Of a DNA stretch of 5,082 nucleotides, positions 1 to 5,082 are shown piece by piece (the first letter of the stretch is position 1; each line of letters opens with the position of its first letter). The stretch is from JBLHKS01 sp047620505 (GTDB taxonomy: Bacteria; Verrucomicrobiota; Verrucomicrobiia; Verrucomicrobiales; DEV007). The stretch covers positions 1-5,082 of the forward strand of contig JBLHKS010000349.1 in the NCBI GenBank assembly GCA_047620505.1. The letters run 5' to 3'. The translations under genes were made by a program, and so were the position numbers. Under the pieces are notes generated by a model that was not told the DNA's origin, made no database searches, and saw only the letters and a program-made list of their open reading frames with translations.

Positions 1-171
1 TTTTCTGACGATACCTTTCTTATCAATCACGTAGGTATGAAATCCACTGGTGCTGTAGCCCGCGGTTGCCTCGCTGCCCAGATCGAGAAGAATCGGAAAC
101 TCCGCTCCCGTTTTTTTTGCCATCTTCGCGGCACCTTTGACACCGCGTAAGGTCAAAATACTCGGCGTACC
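1..171 (-). pseudogene. Peroxiredoxin/thioredoxin-like protein fragment, N-terminal part missing
   Basis: Read on the minus strand, this frame is open from the left edge back to an in-frame TGA at 172-174 and gives 57 codons. The middle reads GAEFPILLDLGSEATAGY and then TYVIDKKGIVRK. This matches the part of AhpC/TSA-Redoxin family proteins that follows the active site: the 'tgaefPilLD' strand, then 'Y.vsg.p..yviDk.G.i'. The expected upstream portion with the catalytic Cys (thioredoxin fold, usually 60 or more residues before this point) is not found in any minus-strand frame between 172 and 600. There is also no good start codon: the first in-frame ATG lies inside the homologous region. The gene therefore appears 5'-truncated, with the break at about 145-171, where one copy of a direct repeat lies. 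The 3' part continues beyond the window. An intact short protein of this kind is less likely. The family is fairly clear; the pseudogene status is inference. Confidence 0.6.
145..166 (+). repeat. Left copy of a 22-bp imperfect direct repeat
   Basis: This stretch matches 4783-4804 in the same orientation at 20 of 22 positions, including an exact 13-base core, GGTCAAAATACTC, at 151-163. The mismatches are at 150 (A here, T in the other copy) and 164 (G here, A there). Similarity ends on both sides. It lies at the point where the minus-strand peroxiredoxin-like homology ends, so it may mark an insertion or recombination boundary. A match this good within 5 kb is unlikely by chance. Confidence 0.6.
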
Positions 172-642
172 TCAGGATGAGCGGATTGCAGCACATAACT
201 GTAGCCCCAGAGACTAGTTTGAACCGACGTCCACTGCCCGTTCTCTTGGGTCGAATTATCGCCATCTTACGATGATTTGCTTCGGAACTGACTTGTTCGG
301 AAATTCGTGAATCAGCCGCGAGCGGATTGGCGGATTGCTGCGATATTACCACCGGGATGCAGCATGAAATGTGGACGATTCGAGTTTTCGGACAGTAAGG
401 GATGGATGAACATGATCCGAATCTATCGCCGCTTCAGCTGAATCCACGATTCTTCGCCCCACGGGAGTCTTTGATGGTCGAAAATCCTATTGGCAGCCCC
501 ACGAGCCCGGCCCCCGGGAATCAAATTTCCTAAGAGTAAGAGGAAGCGGTTCCACAATGAACACCGACACTCCTCGCCTTGATGACAGGCACAATTGCTA
601 TGTCATTTATTTCGAACTTGGGTAGACTGGATTCCTCAATCC
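172..642. other. Non-coding or degenerate region without a convincing gene
   Basis: No frame here shows recognisable protein homology, and the base composition is more A/T-rich than in the genes downstream. The longest minus-strand frame (ATG at 350-352, running left) shows no family resemblance and crosses the peroxiredoxin fragment in the wrong frame, so it is taken as spurious. Three short plus-strand frames exist: 364-441 (25 aa), 402-533 (43 aa) and 557-625 (22 aa). The last has a purine-rich AGAGGAAG stretch about ten bases before its ATG. Small repeats include GCGGATTG at 181-188 and twice in tandem at 322-337, plus a GC-rich palindromic patch around 507-518. The promoter of the downstream operon should lie here, but I could not find a convincing -35/-10 pair. 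Confidence 0.5.
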
Positions 643-3372
643 ATGCGAATTGCAGCCACCCTCCTGATTCTCGCAGCGACGCTCGTCGGCACAGCCCGGA
701 CTAGCTGCGCGGAGAAATTCGACTTCGATACGCTCAAAGACCGACTGCCGTGGATCTGGGAGAAACCACAGCGCAGCCTGCCACCTGCTCTCGATCCCGA
801 CTCGGAGATCGATCCGGTCGACGCTTGGGTATTGGCGAACCTCGAAATTGAGAAATTGGCGCCGGCACCGGCGGCGAGGGATCGACTCTGGTTGCGCCGC
901 GCACATTTCGCCATCACCGGCCTGCCACCAAGCATCGCCGAGATGGCGAGCTTCGACGGCGACACCTCGCCAGATAGAAAACGCCGGGCGACGCGGAGCC
1001 TACTCGCGTCGCCACACTTTGGTGAACGCTGGGCACGGCACTGGATGGATCTGGTGCGCTACGCAGAATCGCGTGGGCACGAGACCGACTTCACCATCGC
1101 CAACGCTTACCACTATCGAGATTACTTGATCCGCGCGTTCAACGCGGATCTGCCCTACGACGATTTTGTGACCGAGCACATCGCTGGCGATCTCCTGGAG
1201 AAACCGCGAGTCGATCCAACAACGGGAATCAACGAATCGGTGCTCGCCACCGGTTGGCCGTTCTTCGGCGAAGAGGTGCACTCTCCAGTCGATATCCGAC
1301 AGGACGAATGCGACCGCCTCGACAACAAGGTCGACGTCTTGAGCAAAACCTTTCTCGGGCTCACCGTCTCATGCGCACGCTGTCATGACCACAAGTTCGA
1401 TGCCATCCGGCAGAGCGATTACTATGCCCTGGCCGGATTCGTTTTGAGCTCGAGCTACCGCCAAGTGCGCTTCGAATCGATGGCGAATAACCGCACAGTT
1501 GCGCAGAAGCTAGACGCCCTGCGCGCAGAGTTCCGACCGAAACTCGCCGCAGCCGTAGCCGCTGCGGCGCGTGAGAAAATGGCTGCGTTGGAGAGCGCGG
1601 AGATCCCATCAGACTTGCAGATCGTCGTCAGGGGAAGTAAGATCGCCGACTTCACCGATCAGGACAGCAGCCCGTGGCTCGCTGATGGTCCTACCTTCGG
1701 CAGCACGGCGATCTTGCGGGGTGAACTCTCGATCAGTTCGGATCCGGACGCGGTGCCAATTCAGATCGCCACCTACGGAGGCGCAAAGCGCGATCCGTTT
1801 TGGAACGGCCTGAAGGTCATCGACAGCGAGAATGATTCTGGATCTCTCGATGGCGTGCCGCGCGCCGGAAAAATGATCCGCACGCCGACCGTCACTCTCG
1901 AGAGTGGCGAAATCCACTACCTGATTCGCGGCAAGGCCAAGGTCTACGCGGCCGTCAGCCAGCACATCATGGTGACCGGGCCACTGCATGGCACGCTGGT
2001 GCGAGAATTCAAAGTCGAGAACGCCGACCAACCGCAGTGGGTTACGCACAACCTCAAGCGCTACGCCGGCCTGCGCGCGCACTTCGAATTTGGCGCCGTC
2101 GGCAATGAGCCGTTTGAGATCCTGATGGTAGTCGAGGGTCCGAAACCTGAGATCAGCCGGAGTCCGTCGCGGAAGATCGATCGCCAGGGCCTGCTAGCCG
2201 CACTCGACGACCTCGCAGACGGAAACCCCGACGCGAAAAATGTGGAAACCATCCGCTGGATTCTGGCGAATTCGGGCCTCAAGGCATCCGATCTCGCGAG
2301 CGACTACCTTAAGCGGCTGGAACAACTGCACGAGGAAGTAAAGTGGGAATCACACACCGCCGTCGCGTGGCTCGGCGGCAATGGCGTGAACGAAAACGTC
2401 CTCGATCGCGGCAGCCCGAAGAGCCCCGGCGATCCCGCCCCGCGGCAACTGCCGGATGCTTTCGGAACTGGGCTGATCAACACCGCAAGCTCAGGCAGGT
2501 TGCAGCTCGCGCAGCAGATCGCCTCCGCAGAGAACCCCCTCACCGCGCGCGTGATTGTCAACCGCGTCTGGCACCAACTCTTCGGACGCGGTCTGGTGGC
2601 GACCACCGACAACTTCGGTTGGCTCGGCGAGCGCCCGACGCATCCGCAACTGCTCGACTACCTCGCCATCGAGTTCGTCGAGACTCACCACTGGTCGATC
2701 AAATCCCTAGTCGAGCGCCTGGTGCTGACGCGGACGTTTGCGATGTCGAGCACTGCGGCAATTGCCGACTTTGACGCGCGCGCCCCGGACAACCGACTCC
2801 TCCACCGGATGCCGATCCGGCGCCTCGAAGCGGAGGTGATCCGCGATTCGGCACTGGCGATTTCTGGCCGCCTCGACCGGAAAATGGGCGGAAAACCAGT
2901 GCCGGTCTTCCTCAGCGAGTTCGTCGTCGGGCGCGGTCGGCCCGCACAGAGCGGCCCGCTCGACGGCGCCGGCAGACGCTCGATTTACACCTCGGTGCGG
3001 CGGAATTTCTTGCCGACACTAATGCTCGCGTTCGATTTTCCAACACCGTTCAGCAGCGTCGGCAAGCGCGATGTCACCAATGTCGCCGCGCAGTCGCTGG
3101 CGCTGATGAACGATCCGTTTCTCTACGAGCAAGCAGGCGTCTGGGCCGATCGCATCCAGCGGCAGATGCCTGATCAGAGCGCTCCCATCCGCGTGCGGCG
3201 GATGTTCGAGGAAGCTTTCGCCCGCCCACCATCCGACGCCGAACTCGCCGCCTGCATCGAGTCCCTCACCGAGTTCGGCAACCTATACAACGGCGATCCA
3301 AACTCCCACGACGCATGGCGCGACCTGTGTCACTCGTTCTTCTCGATGAACGAATTCATCTACGTGAAATGA
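643..3372 (+). CDS. Secreted DUF1549/DUF1553 (PSCyt2/PSD1) domain protein
   Basis: The protein has 909 residues and its biochemical role is not established; a periplasmic or surface role with the DUF1501 partner is inferred. The ATG at 643 was preferred over an in-frame TTG at 595 because it places a Sec signal peptide at the N-terminus: MR, a hydrophobic run (residues 3-17), and a likely cleavage after Ser-Cys-Ala23. DUF1549 spans about 56-275, with ITGLPP (91-96), SPHFGERWARHWMD (123-136) and CARCHDHKFD (C244, C247, H248), a CxxCH haem-c-like motif typical of the family. An alanine-rich helical stretch (about 285-323) leads to a probable beta-sandwich (about 324-505). DUF1553 covers about 617-900, with NRVWHQLFGRGLV (from 640), RMPIRRLEAE (722-731), QSLALMNDPF (817-826) and the usual NEFIYVK ending. 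The N-terminal PSCyt1 cytochrome domain present in many longer relatives is absent. No strong Shine-Dalgarno sequence precedes 643. The stop overlaps the next start (ATGA). Confidence 0.93.
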   Translation: MRIAATLLILAATLVGTARTSCAEKFDFDTLKDRLPWIWEKPQRSLPPALDPDSEIDPVDAWVLANLEIEKLAPAPAARDRLWLRRAHFAITGLPPSIAEMASFDGDTSPDRKRRATRSLLASPHFGERWARHWMDLVRYAESRGHETDFTIANAYHYRDYLIRAFNADLPYDDFVTEHIAGDLLEKPRVDPTTGINESVLATGWPFFGEEVHSPVDIRQDECDRLDNKVDVLSKTFLGLTVSCARCHDHKFDAIRQSDYYALAGFVLSSSYRQVRFESMANNRTVAQKLDALRAEFRPKLAAAVAAAAREKMAALESAEIPSDLQIVVRGSKIADFTDQDSSPWLADGPTFGSTAILRGELSISSDPDAVPIQIATYGGAKRDPFWNGLKVIDSENDSGSLDGVPRAGKMIRTPTVTLESGEIHYLIRGKAKVYAAVSQHIMVTGPLHGTLVREFKVENADQPQWVTHNLKRYAGLRAHFEFGAVGNEPFEILMVVEGPKPEISRSPSRKIDRQGLLAALDDLADGNPDAKNVETIRWILANSGLKASDLASDYLKRLEQLHEEVKWESHTAVAWLGGNGVNENVLDRGSPKSPGDPAPRQLPDAFGTGLINTASSGRLQLAQQIASAENPLTARVIVNRVWHQLFGRGLVATTDNFGWLGERPTHPQLLDYLAIEFVETHHWSIKSLVERLVLTRTFAMSSTAAIADFDARAPDNRLLHRMPIRRLEAEVIRDSALAISGRLDRKMGGKPVPVFLSEFVVGRGRPAQSGPLDGAGRRSIYTSVRRNFLPTLMLAFDFPTPFSSVGKRDVTNVAAQSLALMNDPFLYEQAGVWADRIQRQMPDQSAPIRVRRMFEEAFARPPSDAELAACIESLTEFGNLYNGDPNSHDAWRDLCHSFFSMNEFIYVK

Positions 3373-4769
3373 CGATGAATCCCGCACACTCACCCATCTC
3401 CCGCCGCGATCTCTTGCAAAAAGCTTCGCTTGGTTTCGGCGGGCTGGCGCTCGGTAGTCTATTCGGCCATCGGACATCCGCGTCGACGCTCCAGTCCCAT
3501 TTCCCTGCGAAGGCGAAGAACGTCATCTTCCTTTTCATGGAGGGCGGCGTTTCACAGGTCGACTCGTTCGACTACAAACCGATGCTGGCGAAGCACCACG
3601 GCGAGGATCCGCACAAGGCGATCGGGAAACTCGAGAGAACCCAGTTCGAGGCGGTCGGCAAAGTGATGAAATCTCCGTGGGAGTTCAAACAGCGTGGCCA
3701 GTGCGGAGCGTGGATCAGCGATCTGTTCCCACATGTCGCCGAGCTTGCCGACGAGCTGGCGATCGTGCGCTCGATGACTTCGAATTTCCCCGAACACACC
3801 AGCGCGAACTACTTCCTGCACAGCGGCAGCGGTCTCCAAGGACGCCCGAGCATGGGCGCGTGGGCAGCCTACGGACTGGGCAGCGAAAACGCCGATCTGC
3901 CGGGCTACCTCGTCCTCAACGGCGGTCAGATCCCGTCCGGCGGGCTCGACAATTTCTCCAACGGATTCCTCCCAGCAACCTACCGCGGAAATTTGCTCAA
4001 CGCGCTCGGCACTCCTCTGGCCAACGTGAAGCCAAACGAGAAGTCGGCGCACGCTCAAGAGATCAAACGCCGGCTCGCAGAAACACTCAACCGCGGGGCT
4101 GCCGGTGGCGCAGGGGCTCTGGAATCAGCGATCGCCAACCACGAACTCGCCGCCAAGATGCAGCTAGCCGTCCCGGAACTGATGTCGCTCGACGGTGAGA
4201 GTGAAGCGACCAAAAAACTCTACGGTTTCGAAGCTAAATACAATCACACCCAGACCTACGCGCGCCAGTGCCTGATCGCGCGCCGCCTGATCGAGCGCGG
4301 CGTGCGCTTCATCGAGCTGACGATCCCGATGGTCAATGGCTACCAGCGCTGGGACGCGCACGGCAACCTGGTAGACAACCACGGCAATAACGCCCGAGCA
4401 GTCGACCAGCCAATCGCCGGCCTGCTGCGCGATCTGTTACAACGCGGCTTGCTCGACGAGACGCTCGTCGTCTGGTCGGGAGAGTTCGGCCGCACCCCCT
4501 TCGCCCAAGGCGGAGCTGGCCGCGACCACAACCAGTACGGGTTCAGCCTGTGGCTCGCGGGTGGCGGCATCAAACCCGGCGTCACCTACGGCGCGACCGA
4601 CGAGTGGGGATACAAAGCAATCGAGGACAGGCTCGAAATGCACGACCTGCACGCAACGATTCTACATCAGTTAGGAATCGACCACGAGAGACTCACCTAC
4701 CGCTTCAGTGGAAGAGACATCCGCCTGACCGACGTGCACGGCCGGGTGATTGATGAGATTTTGGCGTGA
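3369..4769 (+). CDS. Tat-exported DUF1501 family protein
   Basis: The protein has 466 residues. The start is set at the ATG at 3369, which overlaps the upstream TGA as ATGA; the ATG at 3375 is also possible. A longer frame from 3315 would bury the signal peptide and overlap DUF1553, so it is rejected. The N-terminus carries a twin-arginine signal, SRRDLL (R12-R13), followed by a Gly/Ala/Leu-rich hydrophobic segment (19-33), indicating folded export by Tat, possibly with a bound metal. The rest matches DUF1501, a family related to alkaline phosphatase/sulfatase-type folds. Motifs are FLFMEGGVSQVDSFD (E58, D65, D68), PSMGAWAAYGLGS, ESAIANHELAAKMQLAVPEL, WDAHGN (328-333), SGEFGRTP (370-377), GRDHN (384-388) and MHDLHATIL (H425, D426, H428). 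The conserved Asp/Glu/His residues could bind metal, but no substrate is established for the family. Coupling to the DUF1549/DUF1553 gene suggests a joint extracytoplasmic function. Length and motifs look intact. Confidence 0.94.
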   Translation: MTMNPAHSPISRRDLLQKASLGFGGLALGSLFGHRTSASTLQSHFPAKAKNVIFLFMEGGVSQVDSFDYKPMLAKHHGEDPHKAIGKLERTQFEAVGKVMKSPWEFKQRGQCGAWISDLFPHVAELADELAIVRSMTSNFPEHTSANYFLHSGSGLQGRPSMGAWAAYGLGSENADLPGYLVLNGGQIPSGGLDNFSNGFLPATYRGNLLNALGTPLANVKPNEKSAHAQEIKRRLAETLNRGAAGGAGALESAIANHELAAKMQLAVPELMSLDGESEATKKLYGFEAKYNHTQTYARQCLIARRLIERGVRFIELTIPMVNGYQRWDAHGNLVDNHGNNARAVDQPIAGLLRDLLQRGLLDETLVVWSGEFGRTPFAQGGAGRDHNQYGFSLWLAGGGIKPGVTYGATDEWGYKAIEDRLEMHDLHATILHQLGIDHERLTYRFSGRDIRLTDVHGRVIDEILA

Positions 4770-4782
4770 TCATCTCTACTGG

Positions 4783-4804
4783 GCGTATGGTCAAAATACT
4801 CAGC
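4783..4804 (+). repeat. Right copy of the 22-bp imperfect direct repeat
   Basis: This is the partner of 145-166, same orientation, 20 of 22 identical; the exact core GGTCAAAATACTC is at 4789-4801. It starts 14 bases after the DUF1501 stop and ends 95 bases before the ATG of the transposase/integrase. That distance would suit the left end of an insertion sequence whose transposase reads rightward, but the matching right end is outside the window, so the assignment is inference. In this copy GTAT (4785-4788) and ATAC (4796-4799) can pair as a small stem; the left copy does not preserve it. Confidence 0.6.
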
Positions 4805-4842
4805 CGAAACGCAACGCCCTGAAAATCAGTGCCGGATGACAG

Positions 4843-4884
4843 TTGAGGCTCTTGATCTCAGCCTCGATTATTCGTTCCTATTTC
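4843..4884 (+). terminator. Possible intrinsic terminator after the DUF1501 gene
   Basis: GAGGCT (4845-4850) and AGCCTC (4860-4865) form a perfect 6-bp inverted repeat around a 9-base loop, extendable by a T-G and a T-A pair to 4843 and 4867. It is followed by a T-rich but interrupted tract (to about 4884) rather than a clean T-run. It lies about 75 bases past the DUF1501 stop and before the transposase start, so it would end the operon transcript. The stem is short and the tail imperfect, so confidence is modest. Confidence 0.35.
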
Positions 4885-4899
4885 TGTAATAGCGATCCG

Positions 4900-5082
4900 A
4901 TGAGATTCGTTCTTCAACCATGGCAGCTCTTCTCTCTGATTCTCGCAGGCTGGGTCAATCGCCAGCAACAGGAAATGATCGACTTCCAGAATGCGCAGAT
5001 CCGCATACTGATGGAGAAGATGGGAAGGAAGCGCATACTCCTCACCGATGAACAACGACGAGTGCTGGCTGTAAAGGGTAAG
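4900..5082 (+). CDS. Integrase/transposase (DDE integrase-core type), N-terminal part, runs off the window
   Basis: The first 61 codons are present and open to the window edge. The protein begins MRFVLQPWQLFSLILAGWVN (residues 1-20). It continues with a Gln/Glu-rich helical segment that may form a coiled coil (about 21-41) and then GRKRILLTDEQRRVLAVKGK (42-61). I recognise this pattern as the N-terminus of a family of integrase-core (rve, DDE) transposases common in Planctomycetota, Verrucomicrobiota and some Acidobacteriota, where a region of the form 'KRi.LtddqRr.LAvKGK' leads into a helix-turn-helix domain. The catalytic DDE part would lie downstream and cannot be checked. The ATG was chosen because it gives the usual family N-terminus; the frame stays open upstream and no clear Shine-Dalgarno sequence is seen. 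The gene is separated from the operon by 130 bases holding one repeat copy and a hairpin, consistent with an insertion element next to the operon. Confidence 0.75.
   Translation, partial: MRFVLQPWQLFSLILAGWVNRQQQEMIDFQNAQIRILMEKMGRKRILLTDEQRRVLAVKGK

Noticed and set aside
111..118. Run of eight T (A8 on the minus strand) as a possible slippage or frameshift site in the peroxiredoxin-like gene
   Set aside because: The homologous frame runs unbroken across the run (AAKMAKKTGAEF), so no shift is needed to explain the sequence.
23..352. 109-residue minus-strand frame starting with ATG at 350-352
   Set aside because: It reads across the peroxiredoxin-like segment in the wrong frame and shows no family resemblance; the real homology is in the neighbouring frame.
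474..494. ATGGTCGAAAATCCT as a third, degenerate copy of the direct repeat
   Set aside because: It needs an inserted base and several mismatches to align, so it is not distinguishable from chance.
595..642. TTG at 595 as the start of the DUF1549/DUF1553 gene, adding 16 residues
   Set aside because: It would put a non-signal-like segment with charged and aromatic residues before a clean signal peptide that begins at the ATG at 643.
1609..2082. 157-residue minus-strand frame inside the DUF1549/DUF1553 gene, and similar long antisense frames in both large genes
   Set aside because: These are shadows of GC-rich coding sequence; they show no domain motifs while the plus-strand frames carry intact family signatures.
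3315..3368. ATG at 3315 as the start of the DUF1501 gene
   Set aside because: It would overlap the conserved end of DUF1553 by about 58 bases and add 18 residues ahead of the twin-arginine signal; the ATGA overlap at 3369 fits better.
1..5082. CRISPR arrays, tRNA or rRNA genes, riboswitches, defence systems
   Set aside because: No regularly spaced repeats, no tRNA- or rRNA-like sequence and no defence-related domains were found on reading both strands.

Overview
The window looks like chromosomal DNA from a bacterium of the Planctomycetota/Verrucomicrobiota (PVC) group or a close relative. The basis is its gene content. A secreted DUF1549/DUF1553 protein (the 'PSCyt2/PSD1' family) is followed with a 4-base overlap by a Tat-exported DUF1501 protein, a gene pair found in many paralogous copies in PVC genomes. 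The integrase-type transposase that begins at the right edge is also of a kind I associate with these phyla. The two large genes are GC-rich; the flanks are visibly richer in A/T. Phylum placement is inferred from gene families only.

Layout. Positions 1-171 (minus strand) carry a piece of a peroxiredoxin/thioredoxin-like gene that runs off the left edge. Its recognisable homology stops near position 150, and the reading frame is closed by a stop just upstream. Positions 172-642 hold no convincing gene, only short reading frames and a few small repeats. Positions 643-3372 encode the DUF1549/DUF1553 protein and 3369-4769 the DUF1501 protein; they form one translationally coupled operon. Positions 4770-4899 are a short intergenic stretch with a terminator-like hairpin. 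From 4900 to the end runs the N-terminal part of a transposase/integrase that continues outside the window.

The two operon proteins probably act together outside the cytoplasm. The first has a Sec-type signal peptide and a CxxCH motif inside DUF1549. The second has a twin-arginine signal and the conserved Asp/His/Glu pattern of the DUF1501 family, which is related to alkaline phosphatase/sulfatase folds. Their substrate cannot be read from the sequence and the families have no firmly established biochemistry.

The most notable unexplained signal is a 22-bp imperfect direct repeat (20 of 22 positions identical, with a 13-bp exact core) at 145-166 and 4783-4804. The left copy sits where the peroxiredoxin homology ends. 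The right copy lies about 95 bp upstream of the transposase start. This suggests mobile-element ends or a recombination junction bracketing the DUF1549-DUF1501 pair. I see no CRISPR array, tRNA, rRNA or clear novel multi-gene system.
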